NCBI RefSeq assembly: GCF_001542625.1
Contig: NZ_CP016279.1
Coordinates: 1,488,001-1,552,000, forward strand
From: Streptomyces griseochromogenes
GTDB lineage: Bacteria; Actinomycetota; Actinomycetes; Streptomycetales; Streptomycetaceae
DNA length: 64,000 bases
Direction of reading: 5' to 3'
Shown here: positions 1-7,050 of the stretch, in pieces
Position numbering within the stretch: the stretch's first letter is position 1
Layout: each line of letters opens with the position of its first letter
Made by a program: the position numbers and the translations under genes
The notes under the pieces: generated by a model
Told to the model about the DNA's origin: nothing
Database searches by the model: none
The model's input: only the letters and a program-made list of their open reading frames with translations

Positions 1-139
1 GTGGCTCCGGCCCGGCGCGCCCCGCACATCCCCACGTGTGCGGGGCGCGCCGCATGTCCCGCCCGCCGCTCCGCTCGGCCCGCCATGCGGAATCCCTCCT
101 CCCACTTCTCCCTGTCCGGGAAGTCGCCCCGGAAAGGAC

Positions 140-177
140 TTGCAACCACTACATTCGGAGTACTACAACTGCAGTAC
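140..177 (+). promoter_or_regulatory. Candidate promoter with an overlapping palindromic operator
   Basis: A -35-like TTGCAA (140-145) and -10-like TACAAC (164-169) are 18 bases apart. The -10 lies inside the inverted repeat GTACT-N8-AGTAC (160-177). A repressor bound there would block the promoter of the reductase gene starting at 231. Reductases of this family often sit beside HxlR/MarR-type regulators, which bind such repeats; the regulator would have to lie left of this window. The promoter and repeat are seen; the regulator is inferred. Confidence 0.45.
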
Positions 178-230
178 AAAATCCGAGGCGGTCGACCAGC
201 CGCCCCGCAACCGACGAAAAGAGACCAGGC

Positions 231-815
231 TTGCGCAAGCTCACGTACTTCATCGCCTGCTCGCTCGACGGCTTCATCGGTGACGAACACGGCGATGCCA
301 CCGCGATGCTCCGCTTCATGGACGAGGAGTACTTCGACTTCCTCAAGACGGAGTTCCCGGAGACCCTGCCCACCCACGGCCGCAGGCCGCTGGGCCTGGA
401 CCACCTGGAGAACCGGCGGTTCGACACCGTCGTCCAGGGCCGGGCCAGCTACGAGGTGGCCCTGAAGGAGGGCATCACCAGCCCCTACGCCCACCTGCGC
501 GAGTACGTCGCCTCGCGCACCCCGGGCCCCTCGCCCGACCCGCACGTCGAGATCATCGACGGCGATCTGACCGGCCGGATCCGCGAACTCAAGGCGGAGG
601 ACGGCGGGTTGGGCATCTACCTGTGCGGAGGCTCGAAGATCGCGGGGGCCCTGCTCGACGAGATCGACGAACTCGTCATCAAGACCTACCCGATCGTCTA
701 CGGCACGGGCATGCCGATGTTCGGCACCGGCCTCGACATCAAGGAGTTCGCCCTGGACTCGGTGCGCACCTTCGGCAACGGCGTGCTCGTGCGGACGTAC
801 CACAGGAAGCGCTGA
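231..815 (+). CDS. Dihydrofolate-reductase-like (RibD C-terminal domain) protein
   Basis: This 194-residue protein has the fold signature of the RibD C-terminal/DHFR superfamily: an opening strand (YFIACSLDGFIG), the GRASYEVAL segment, and the late GIYLCGGSKIAGALL nucleotide-binding segment near residue 125. Such stand-alone proteins are NAD(P)H-dependent reductases of unknown substrate and are not the housekeeping folate enzyme. I chose the TTG at 231 because homology begins there (RKLTYFIACS), an AGG lies just upstream, and the upstream extension of the frame is low complexity and crosses the promoter-like sequence. The gene appears monocistronic behind a palindromic operator. The family is clear; the substrate is not. 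Confidence 0.8.
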   Translation: MRKLTYFIACSLDGFIGDEHGDATAMLRFMDEEYFDFLKTEFPETLPTHGRRPLGLDHLENRRFDTVVQGRASYEVALKEGITSPYAHLREYVASRTPGPSPDPHVEIIDGDLTGRIRELKAEDGGLGIYLCGGSKIAGALLDEIDELVIKTYPIVYGTGMPMFGTGLDIKEFALDSVRTFGNGVLVRTYHRKR

Positions 816-841
816 CCCCCGGCCCGCCCTACCCTGAGGGC

Positions 842-1057
842 ATGGACAGCGAGGAACACGTCTGTCCCGCCTGCGGACAGCCCGTCGAAACGGTCGTCGG
901 ACGGCGCAAGACACTGGGCGCCTGGGTGCCGGTGTGGGGCGCCGGCCCGTGCCGCAACCCCGGCTGCGCGGCCTACGGGGAGCAGGCCGACCCCGACGGC
1001 ACGGCTTCCGGTCCCGCGAACCCGCACCCCGGGGAATCCGCCGCGGAAGAATCCTGA
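842..1057 (+). CDS. Small zinc-ribbon-like protein
   Basis: A 71-residue protein starts with ATG 26 bases after the reductase. It carries two cysteine pairs, VCPACGQ near residue 7 and CRNPGC near residue 38, a spacing typical of a small zinc ribbon. The C-terminal half is rich in Gly, Pro, Asp and Ser and is probably disordered. It could be a structural zinc protein or a nucleic-acid or protein-binding module; nothing identifies a partner. Close spacing suggests cotranscription with the reductase. Codon use fits the neighbours. I do not recognise a named family. Confidence 0.6.
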   Translation: MDSEEHVCPACGQPVETVVGRRKTLGAWVPVWGAGPCRNPGCAAYGEQADPDGTASGPANPHPGESAAEES

Positions 1058-1141
1058 GCCCGTGTCGAGTATCCAGGCCCGGCTCCGACGTCCCCTGTGG
1101 GAGCCGCCCGGAAGGGCGGCCCCGAGCCGAAGGAGCGGACC

Positions 1142-1564
1142 ATGAAGTACCTGGTGATGGTGCAGGGCACGCAGGCGGACTACGACGCGATGCGCGGCAA
1201 GCCCTCCGCGCGCTCCCCGGCCTGGACCGAGGCGCAGCTCAAGGCCATGTACCTGTACATGGGCGCGATCAGCGACGACCTCGCCGAGTCCGGCGAACTC
1301 GTCGACGCCCAGGGCCTGGCCGAGCCCGCCCGGACCCGGCTGGTCACCCGCGGCAAGGACGGTGAGACCGTGATCGCCGACGGGCCGTACGGCGAGACCG
1401 AGCAGCTGGTCGCCGGCTACTGGGTGGTGGACTGCGCGAGTCTGGAGCGGGTCACCGAGATCGCCGAGCGCGTCACCCGCTGCCCCGGCCCCGAGGGCCT
1501 GACCGAATACCCCGTGGTGATCCGGCCCATCATGGACGGCGCCGGGGACATCGGCGCCGAATGA
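1142..1564 (+). CDS. YCII-related (DGPF-type) protein
   Basis: This 140-residue protein is a YCII/DGPF-domain protein. It begins with MKYLVMVQG, has the characteristic DGPYGETEQLVAGYW segment at about residues 80-95, and ends with YPVVIRPI. Some YCII proteins are small enzymes or sensory partners; in actinobacteria they are usually encoded immediately upstream of an ECF-type sigma factor and are thought to regulate or accompany it. The start ATG has a strong AAGGAG about 7 bases upstream. The stop overlaps the next ATG (ATGA), as expected for such a pair, but here the downstream sigma gene seems decayed. Confidence 0.85.
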   Translation: MKYLVMVQGTQADYDAMRGKPSARSPAWTEAQLKAMYLYMGAISDDLAESGELVDAQGLAEPARTRLVTRGKDGETVIADGPYGETEQLVAGYWVVDCASLERVTEIAERVTRCPGPEGLTEYPVVIRPIMDGAGDIGAE

Positions 1565-1812
1565 CCGCCACCACCGGCGCGTCCGGCACCGGGGACCTGC
1601 TGCGCCTCGTCTCCAGCTGGACGCACCGACGCCCCCCGCGCCGCGCGCGGCGATCGCCGCCGTGCACGACAGGAGCGCGGGGGCCTGCGACCCTGCCCGC
1701 GACGCCTGGGCGCCGGCCGTCGCCGGGACGCTCGGCCTGCCCGGACGGCGCTGTTCGCACGAGGCCGGAACGGCGCTGTTCGCACGAGCGCGCGGCCCCG
1801 CTGAGGCCGTAG
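1561..1812 (+). pseudogene. Probable remnant of an ECF-family sigma factor gene
   Basis: The frame opens with an ATG overlapping the YCII stop, exactly where an ECF sigma factor is normally found. Its first 15 codons (MTATTGASGTGDLLR) resemble the start of that family, then similarity is lost. A second stretch in another frame (RAAIAAVHDRSAGACD, about 1650-1695) resembles the C-terminal part of the same family. A full gene would need about 1.2 kb and only 250 bases are present. I infer a large internal deletion plus a frameshift. A novel 83-residue Arg/Pro-rich protein is the alternative, but its composition looks like a shadow frame. Confidence 0.4.
1745..1788 (+). repeat. Tandem direct repeat of 19 bases
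   Basis: ACGGCGCTGTTCGCACGAG occurs at 1745-1763 and again at 1770-1788, a perfect repeat with a 25-base period. It lies in the decayed stretch between the YCII and DUF952 genes and may mark replication slippage or a deletion endpoint. Confidence 0.85.
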
Positions 1813-1821
1813 CGTGACCGC

Positions 1822-2154
1822 ATGCCGAAACTTCCGTACATCGTCCACATCACCGAACGCTCCCTGTGGGAGGCGGCCCGCGAGCGCGGCGCCTACGAGG
1901 TGTCCACCCGCGGCCGGACCCTCCAGGAGGAGGGGTTCGTCCACTTCTCCACCCGCGAGCAACTCCCGCGCATCGCGGCCTTCCTGTACGGCGACTACGA
2001 GGGCCCGGACGAACTGGTGGTGCTGGTCGTGGACCCGGTCAGGCTCGATGTCCCGCTGAAGTACGAGGCCATGCCGCCGAACGGCGAGGAGTTCCCGCAC
2101 GTGTACGGGCCGGTGCCGGTGGACGCCGTGGTGGACGTGGAGCCCTGGGGGTGA
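1822..2154 (+). CDS. DUF952 family protein
   Basis: A 110-residue protein of the DUF952 family. Its diagnostic segments are IVHITERSLWEAA at the N-terminus, GFVHFSTREQLPRIA near residue 36, and FPHVYGPVPVDAV near residue 93. DUF952 proteins are small soluble proteins with a conserved His-rich pocket; no biochemical activity is firmly established. The ATG follows the decayed sigma region by 9 bases. The stop overlaps a possible GTG start of a downstream small ORF. Confidence 0.85.
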   Translation: MPKLPYIVHITERSLWEAARERGAYEVSTRGRTLQEEGFVHFSTREQLPRIAAFLYGDYEGPDELVVLVVDPVRLDVPLKYEAMPPNGEEFPHVYGPVPVDAVVDVEPWG

Positions 2155-2456
2155 GCCGGCACGGGGGCGGGCGGCGGCGCCGGTGGTGGCGCTGGACCGC
2201 CTGCTCCCGGGCCGTGGTGGCGGCCGCCGGGGCCGGGCTCACTCCGTGGCTCCAGGACTCGGCCCGGCCGCGGGAGCCGTACGTCCGGGAGAACGGGGAC
2301 GGGGCGACACCGAGCGATCCGCGCGGCGGTACGCCCCGCCCGCTCCGCGCGTCGGACGCCGGCGGCCACGGGTGTCCGCCGAGCCCGGAGCCCGAGCCGG
2401 CGCCGCGGCCGACCCGGACGGCCGTCGTCTGCGACTACGCGCTCACGATTCCCTGA
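2151..2456 (+). CDS. Hypothetical small membrane-anchored protein
   Basis: A 101-residue frame starts with a GTG that overlaps the DUF952 stop (GTGA). An Arg/Trp-rich N-terminus (residues 6-16) is followed by a short hydrophobic segment (AVVAAAGAGL), then a Pro/Asp/Gly-rich tail with no recognisable domain. This would fit a single-pass anchored protein with an extracellular disordered tail. Its last 14 bases overlap the convergent VOC gene. Translational coupling supports it, but there is no family match, so it may be non-coding. Confidence 0.4.
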   Translation: MSRHGGGRRRRWWRWTACSRAVVAAAGAGLTPWLQDSARPREPYVRENGDGATPSDPRGGTPRPLRASDAGGHGCPPSPEPEPAPRPTRTAVVCDYALTIP

Positions 2457-3192
2457 CCGCCGCGGGCAGTGCGCCCGTCCCGGGGTCCCGGCCCGTCAGG
2501 CAGTACGTGCCGCCGGCCGGGTCGCGCATCACCGCCCAGTGCGGGCCCTGGTGGACGCGGACGGCGCCCAGACGCTCGTGCCGGGCCCGGGTCGCCGCGA
2601 TGTCCGCGCAGGCCAGGTCCAGGTGGGCGGAGGCCGGGCGGTCGTCGCCGAGCCGCTGGAGCAGGATCCGCACGGGCAGGCCCGCGGGCGGCCGGAGCAC
2701 CCGGAACTCCGGCAGGGAACCGTCCTGGAGGTCCCAGCCGGTCAGCGTGGCCCAGAAGGCGCTCTCGGTGTCGTACCGGGAGGGCGGGACGTCCAGGCAC
2801 ACCTGGTCCAGGCGGCCGCCCTCGACCACCGGCGGCCGTACCGTCTCGCCGTGCCACGGCACGGCGCAGAACAGCTGCCCGGCGGGCGAGCGCAGCACCG
2901 CCCAGTCGCCGTGGTCCGCGACCAGGCCCGCGCCGAGTTCCCGGGCCGCCCGGGCCAGGGCCGCCGGGTCGTCGACGCAGAGGTCGAGATGCGCCCCGCC
3001 CGCGCCCTCGGTGACTCCCTGGAGCTTCACGCAGGCGTCCGTCCCGTCGGACAGCAGCGTCATGAACTCGCCTTGTCCACCGCGCGGTTCGGAGGGCCGG
3101 GTGCCGGTGACGGCCGTCCAGAAGGCGCGGGCGTCGGCGAGGCGGGCGGCGGGGCGGTCGACGAAGGCGTAGGTCCAGCGGATGGTGTCCAT
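2443..3192 (-). CDS. VOC (glyoxalase-like) protein with two domains
   Basis: The protein is 249 residues with two tandem vicinal-oxygen-chelate repeats. The first (about residues 5-120) has HLDLCVDDPAALARAARELGA and the second (about 130-240) has AHLDLACADIAATRARHERLGA, each followed by an RDPAG/RSPAG turn. Two-domain VOC proteins act as dioxygenases, lyases or drug-binding resistance proteins; the sequence does not decide. The chosen ATG opens MDTIRWTYAFVDRPAA at the true start of the first domain; the longer frame runs into the neighbouring VOC gene in another frame. It ends convergently with the preceding small ORF. Confidence 0.8.
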   Translation of the reverse strand: MDTIRWTYAFVDRPAARLADARAFWTAVTGTRPSEPRGGQGEFMTLLSDGTDACVKLQGVTEGAGGAHLDLCVDDPAALARAARELGAGLVADHGDWAVLRSPAGQLFCAVPWHGETVRPPVVEGGRLDQVCLDVPPSRYDTESAFWATLTGWDLQDGSLPEFRVLRPPAGLPVRILLQRLGDDRPASAHLDLACADIAATRARHERLGAVRVHQGPHWAVMRDPAGGTYCLTGRDPGTGALPAAVRES

Positions 3193-3235
3193 GGCGGGGA
3201 TCGTAGGCAGCCGTCCCCGCCGCACCGGCGGAATT

Positions 3236-3652
3236 TCAGTCCGCGGGCCGCTGAAGGAACCGCAGCATGTTCCCGGCCGGGTCCCGGAAGGCGCAGTCGC
3301 GCACCCCGTAGGGCTGGTCCGTGGGCTCCTGGAGCACATCGCCGCCGGCCTCCCGGACCCGCTCGTACAGCGCGTCGCAGTCGGCGGTGGTGAAGATGAC
3401 ACCGCGCAGCAGGCCCTTGGCGAGCAACTCGGCGATCGCCTGCTTGTCGGCTGGGGAGATGTCCGGGCTCGCGCCCGGCGGCTCCAGCACGATCTCCACG
3501 TCCGGCTGGAGCGGCGAGCCCACGGTGACCCAGCGCATCCCCTCGAAGCCCACGTCGTTGCGGATCTCCATGCCGAGCACGTCACAGTAGAAGTGGAGCG
3601 CCTTGTCGTGGTCGTCCACGGCGATGAAGCACTGCTTGAGTTTCAGATCCAT
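3236..3652 (-). CDS. VOC family protein (single domain)
   Basis: A 138-residue single-domain VOC protein. The N-terminus (KQCFIAVDDHDKALHFYCDV) and the C-terminal CAFRDPAGNMLRFLQ are typical of glyoxalase/bleomycin-resistance-like dioxygenase domains. His, Glu and Tyr side chains that could chelate a metal are present, but the ligand set cannot be assigned by eye. It lies between an AraC-type regulator and the two-domain VOC gene on the same strand, so the three probably form one transcription unit. Substrate unknown. Confidence 0.85.
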   Translation of the reverse strand: MDLKLKQCFIAVDDHDKALHFYCDVLGMEIRNDVGFEGMRWVTVGSPLQPDVEIVLEPPGASPDISPADKQAIAELLAKGLLRGVIFTTADCDALYERVREAGGDVLQEPTDQPYGVRDCAFRDPAGNMLRFLQRPAD

Positions 3653-3700
3653 GGCTTCACGCTAGGCCCAGCCCGGCCGCCCTGCGCGGGAGCCGGTGCT

Positions 3701-4099
3701 TCAGTACGGCCTGCGGCGCGGGCGGGTGAACGAACGGGCCACACAGGAGGGGATCACCGCGCTCTCCTCGTGGGAGGCGGCCCGATAGGCGCTCGGGGTC
3801 TGGCCGACCAACTCGGTGAACCGGGAGCTGAAGGAGCCGAGGGAGGTGCAGCCGACGGCGAAGCACACCTCGGTCACGGTGAGGTCGCCGCGACGCAGCA
3901 GCGCCTTGGCCCGCTCGACCCGGCGCGTCATCAGATAGCTGTACGGCGTCTCCCCGTACGCCTTGCGGAAGCTGCGCTGGAAGTGACCCGGCGACATGTG
4001 GGCGCCCCGCGCCAGCTCGGTCATGTCGAGCGGCTCGGCGTACTCGCGGTCCATGCGGTCACGCACCCGCCGCAGCCGTACCAGGTCCTCCAGGGTCAT
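3701..4099 (-). CDS. AraC-family helix-turn-helix regulator (DNA-binding domain only)
   Basis: The 132-residue protein consists of little more than the AraC DNA-binding domain. The first HTH (LDMTELARGAHMSPGHFQRS, about residues 23-42) and the second (VTEVCFAVGCTSLGSFSSRF, about 74-93) are complete, with the QTPSAYR motif after the second. There is no N-terminal effector-binding domain, so it may respond to concentration or to a partner protein rather than a ligand. It leads the VOC genes on the minus strand and is divergent from the phosphate transporter, with 169 bases between. Confidence 0.88.
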   Translation of the reverse strand: MTLEDLVRLRRVRDRMDREYAEPLDMTELARGAHMSPGHFQRSFRKAYGETPYSYLMTRRVERAKALLRRGDLTVTEVCFAVGCTSLGSFSSRFTELVGQTPSAYRAASHEESAVIPSCVARSFTRPRRRPY

Positions 4100-4218
4100 T
4101 CCCCCAGCCTGGCACAGGGACTTTCACCCGGGCAGCGGACCGATCGCTTCCGCACGGACCGGGTATTGAACGCTTTCGCACAGGACCACACAACAGAGTC
4201 CGCCGAATTCGACACGCC

Positions 4219-4251
4219 GTTCGCCTTCGGTTAGCCCGGCATTGGCCCGTG
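4219..4251 (+). promoter_or_regulatory. Candidate PHO box (PhoP-binding direct repeats)
   Basis: Adjacent 11-base units GTTCGCCTTCG (4219-4229) and GTTAGCCCGGC (4230-4240) fit the Streptomyces PHO-box repeat (GTTCACC plus four variable bases) at 6 of 7 and 5 of 7 core positions. A weaker third unit follows (ATTGGCC, 4241-4247). The array lies about 30-50 bases before the pit start, so PhoR-PhoP control of this phosphate operon is likely. The repeats are seen; the regulator is inferred. Confidence 0.6.
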
Positions 4252-4268
4252 CTTGCTTTCCTCGGGGG

Positions 4269-5420
4269 ATGGACCACATCACGTTCCTCGTGGCGGTCGT
4301 CATCGTCACGGCGCTGGCCTTCGACTTCACCAATGGGTTCCACGACACGGCGAACGCGATGGCGACATCCATCGCGACGGGGGCGCTGAAACCACGGACG
4401 GCCGTTCTGGTGAGCGGCGTGCTGAACATCGTGGGTGCCTTCCTGTCCACCGAGGTCGCCAAGACGATCTCCGGCGGGATAGTGGACGACACACTGGTCA
4501 CCCCAGCGATGATCTTCGCCGGACTGGTCGGGGCGATCCTGTGGAACCTCGTGACCTGGCTCGCCGGGCTGCCCTCCAGCTCGTCGCACGCCCTGTTCGG
4601 CGGGCTCATCGGGGCCGTCTGGGTCGGTGCGGGGTCCGACGGTGTGCACTTCGACAAGGTTGTCGAGAAGGTGCTCATCCCCGCCGTGGCCTCGCCGATG
4701 GTGGCGGGCGTCGCGGCGCTGATCGCCACCTACCTCACCTACAAGCTCACCGAGCGGGCCCGCAAGGAGTCGGTCACCAAGGGCTTCCGGATCGGCCAGA
4801 TCGCCTCGGCCTCGCTGGTCTCGCTGGCGCACGGCACCAACGACGCGCAGAAGACGATGGGCGTCATCACCCTCACCCTCATCTCGGCGGGCGCCCTCGG
4901 GCACGAGGCGGGGCCGCCGGTCTGGGTGATCGGTGCGGCGGGCGTCGCCATCGGCCTCGGCACTTACCTGGGCGGCTGGCGGATCATCCGCACCATGGGC
5001 AAGGGCCTCACCGAGATCCAGTCCCCGCAGGGCTTCGCCGCCGAGACGGCCTCCACGACGGTGATCCTCACCTCCGCCCACCTGGGCTTCGCCCTGTCCA
5101 CCACCCAGGTTGCCTCAGGCTCCATCCTCGGCGCCGGTCTGGGCCGGCGCCTGGCGGAGGTCCGCTGGGGCGTCGCCGGCCGCATGGTGGCCGCCTGGCT
5201 GATCACCCTGCCCGCCGCCGCGCTGGTCGGCGGGCTCGCCGCGAGCGTGGTCAAGCACGGCGGCAACGTCGGTACGGCGGTGATCGCCCTGGTCGCGGTC
5301 GCCCTCGCGACGGTCATCGTCCTCGCCTCGCGCCGCAACCCGGTGCACGCGAACAACGTCAACGACGACCACGAGGTCACCCTCACCACCGCCCCGGCCC
5401 ACGTCGACACGGCCGCCTGA
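4269..5420 (+). CDS. pit: Inorganic phosphate transporter, Pit family
   Basis: A 383-residue polytopic membrane protein of the Pit (low-affinity, metal-phosphate:H+ symport) family. The duplicated Pit signatures are present: GFHDTANAMATSIATG near residue 22 and LAHGTNDAQKTMGVITL near residue 190. About ten hydrophobic helices span the chain, with a short His/Asp-containing C-terminal tail. The ATG at 4269 gives MDHITFLVAV, which places the first helix at once; the longer frame adds nine non-conserved residues. It heads an operon with a small membrane protein and PPK2, which fits import of phosphate and storage as polyphosphate. Confidence 0.93.
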   Translation: MDHITFLVAVVIVTALAFDFTNGFHDTANAMATSIATGALKPRTAVLVSGVLNIVGAFLSTEVAKTISGGIVDDTLVTPAMIFAGLVGAILWNLVTWLAGLPSSSSHALFGGLIGAVWVGAGSDGVHFDKVVEKVLIPAVASPMVAGVAALIATYLTYKLTERARKESVTKGFRIGQIASASLVSLAHGTNDAQKTMGVITLTLISAGALGHEAGPPVWVIGAAGVAIGLGTYLGGWRIIRTMGKGLTEIQSPQGFAAETASTTVILTSAHLGFALSTTQVASGSILGAGLGRRLAEVRWGVAGRMVAAWLITLPAAALVGGLAASVVKHGGNVGTAVIALVAVALATVIVLASRRNPVHANNVNDDHEVTLTTAPAHVDTAA

Positions 5421-5436
5421 GCCAAGGAGAGCCCCC

Positions 5437-5670
5437 ATGCATCTCGACTGGACCGCACTCGGCCAGGTCACCGCGGTGAGCATCGGCGTCACCGTCGCCG
5501 TGGTCGCCGTCTTCGCCCTCGGCGTCCTCGGCCTCGCCCGGATCGACGACCCCCGCGAACACGCCGACGGCGCCCGCGCCTTGGGCCTCACCCAGGCGGC
5601 GCTGTGCTTCCTGGCGTGCGCGGCGGTGGTGGCGTACGGGATCTATCTGATCGTTCCGCAGTTCCATTGA
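5437..5670 (+). CDS. Small two-helix membrane protein in the pit-ppk2 operon
   Basis: The protein has 77 residues and two predicted transmembrane helices, about residues 8-34 (VTAVSIGVTVAVVAVFALGV) and 52-72 (LCFLACAAVVAYGIYLIV). They are joined by a charged loop with an IDDPREHADGARAL stretch. A good AAGGAG precedes the ATG. The gene starts 16 bases after pit and ends 20 bases before ppk2, so it is part of the operon. Its position suggests a small accessory subunit of the Pit transporter, but no function is known to me. Confidence 0.75.
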   Translation: MHLDWTALGQVTAVSIGVTVAVVAVFALGVLGLARIDDPREHADGARALGLTQAALCFLACAAVVAYGIYLIVPQFH

Positions 5671-5690
5671 GGCAGCCGAAGGCGGACGCG

Positions 5691-6581
5691 ATGACCCCTC
5701 TGATGACGGAGGGCCTGCGGGTCGACTACACCGACCACGACGACCCCGTACTGATCAGGCCCGACGGCACTCCGGTGGACACCTGGCGGGAGAACTACCC
5801 GTACGGGCAGCGGATGGAGCGCAAGGAGTACGAGTGGCACAAGCGGCTCCAGCAGATCGAACTGCTGAAGCTGCAGGGCTGGATCAAGGAGACCGGCCGC
5901 CGGCTCGTCATCGTCTTCGAGGGACGGGACGCGGCGGGCAAGGGCGGCACCATCAAGCGGTTCACCGAGCATCTGAACCCGCGCGGCGCGCGCGTGGTGG
6001 CGCTGGAGAAGCCGACCGAACGCGAGCGCGGGCAGTGGTACTTCCAGCGGTACGTCGAACACCTGCCGACCGCCGGCGAGATCGTGCTCTTCGACCGCTC
6101 CTGGTACAACCGGGCCGGTGTGGAGCGGGTGATGGGTTTCTGCACGGACGACGAGTACCGCCGGTTCACCCGCCAGGCTCCGCTCTTCGAACGAATGCTG
6201 GTCGACGACGGAGTGGACCTGGTCAAGTTCTGGTTCTCGGTGTCCCAGGGCGAGCAGCGCACCCGCTTCACGATCCGTCAGGTCGACCCGGTACGGCAGT
6301 GGAAGCTCAGCCCGATGGACCTGGCCTCGCTGGACCGCTGGGACGACTACACCGCGGCGAAGGTCGCCATGTTCCGTGAGACGGACACCGACCACGCCCC
6401 CTGGACGGTGGTCAAGAGCAACGACAAGAAGCGGGCCCGGGTCGAGGCGATGCGCAGTGTGCTGGCGCGCTTCGCGTACGCCGACAAGGACGACGAGGTG
6501 GTCGGCACGCCCGACCCCCGCATCGTCGGCGCGGCGGCGGGCCTGCTGGAGGCCGGCGAGGACGACCGGGACGGGACGTAG
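5691..6581 (+). CDS. ppk2: Polyphosphate kinase 2 family protein
   Basis: The 296-residue protein is a PPK2-family phosphotransferase that moves phosphate between polyphosphate and nucleoside di- or monophosphates. It has the PPK2 Walker A loop GRDAAGKGG at about residues 77-85, Walker B and lid residues in VLFDRSWYNRAGVERVMGF near residue 135, and the conserved KFWFSVSQGEQRTRF region. The start ATG gives MTPLMTEGLRVDY; a second ATG four codons later is possible. Last gene of the phosphate operon. Length and the single domain point to the class that converts ADP and polyphosphate, but the subclass is not proven. Confidence 0.9.
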   Translation: MTPLMTEGLRVDYTDHDDPVLIRPDGTPVDTWRENYPYGQRMERKEYEWHKRLQQIELLKLQGWIKETGRRLVIVFEGRDAAGKGGTIKRFTEHLNPRGARVVALEKPTERERGQWYFQRYVEHLPTAGEIVLFDRSWYNRAGVERVMGFCTDDEYRRFTRQAPLFERMLVDDGVDLVKFWFSVSQGEQRTRFTIRQVDPVRQWKLSPMDLASLDRWDDYTAAKVAMFRETDTDHAPWTVVKSNDKKRARVEAMRSVLARFAYADKDDEVVGTPDPRIVGAAAGLLEAGEDDRDGT

Positions 6582-6898
6582 CGGCGGGCACCCTCGGGAT
6601 GAGCCGGCGCCCCGCGGTGACGGCTGCCGCGGGTCGCCGGCGCTTCCGCGTCGAAGTGCGCGGCCACTCCACGTGCGGTGAGTGAGCAGGCCGTTCCAGA
6701 GGCACTGAGCTCGGTGTTGTGCACCATGCCCGCGACCTTGAGGCAGTCGATGAGGGTGACCAGGCCATCACCGCCGGGGGGGATGCCAGAAAGGCTTGCG
6801 TGTCGCCGTTGGACTCCCCTGGAATGCTTGGTCGTGTCTCTCAACTCCGGTGGGGCATGAGGGGCTTCGCCGATGCTCGTAGACTCATGACGTGGCAT
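6582..6898 (-). other. Gap of about 300 bases with an unassigned minus-strand frame
   Basis: No clear gene lies between ppk2 and the methyltransferase leader. On the minus strand an open frame starts at 6898 and continues past 6582 into ppk2. Its middle part (GDGLVTLIDCLKVAGMVH, then NTELSASGTACSLTARGV) has protein-like composition but matches nothing I recognise. It may be a truncated gene fragment. GC content is slightly lower than in the flanks. Confidence 0.3.
6880..6885 (+). promoter_or_regulatory. Possible -10 element for the methyltransferase leader
   Basis: TAGACT fits the Streptomyces -10 pattern. Transcription from about 6892 would place the 9-codon leader ORF (6901) almost at the 5' end. 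No convincing -35 hexamer is visible. Confidence 0.35.
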
Positions 6899-6900
6899 TC

Positions 6901-6930
6901 ATGAGCACCCCGCACTGCTGCTTCCTGTGA
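6901..6930 (+). CDS. Putative leader peptide upstream of the rRNA methyltransferase
   Basis: A 10-codon frame encodes MSTPHCCFL and stops 13 bases before a strong hairpin. Tiny ORFs ahead of hairpins are the hallmark of ribosome-mediated attenuation, which controls many resistance methylases and ABC-F genes. The ORF has no good ribosome-binding site, consistent with near-leaderless translation from a start at about 6892. Two adjacent Cys codons could alternatively sense cysteine supply. Position and architecture are seen; function is inferred. A 5-codon ORF (6887-6904) overlaps its start. Confidence 0.4.
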   Translation: MSTPHCCFL

Positions 6931-6943
6931 TCGGAAGGCGTTG

Positions 6944-6969
6944 AGGGCGATGCCAGACGGCATCGCCCT
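6944..6969 (+). terminator. Hairpin, candidate attenuator
   Basis: A perfect 11-base-pair stem, AGGGCGATGCC (6944-6954) with GGCATCGCCCT (6959-6969), closes a 4-base loop. It has no T-run after it, which is common for actinomycete terminators. It stands 13 bases after the leader ORF stop and 81 bases before the methyltransferase start. Confidence 0.65.
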
Positions 6970-6975
6970 CCTTGG

Positions 6976-7017
6976 CGTGCCTGCTGCGTGAACGCTCTGA
7001 GCGCGCGTGCAGGCACG
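6976..7017 (+). promoter_or_regulatory. Second leader hairpin
   Basis: CGTGCCTGC (6976-6984) can pair with GCAGGCACG (7009-7017), with further short pairings inside. It lies between the first hairpin and the ribosome-binding site (CCAGGAG, about 7038-7044) and may be an alternative or anti-terminator structure. Pairing is seen; a switching role is speculation. Confidence 0.4.
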
Positions 7018-7050
7018 GTCTCTTCCCTTCATCCTTGCCAGGAGTGCCTC

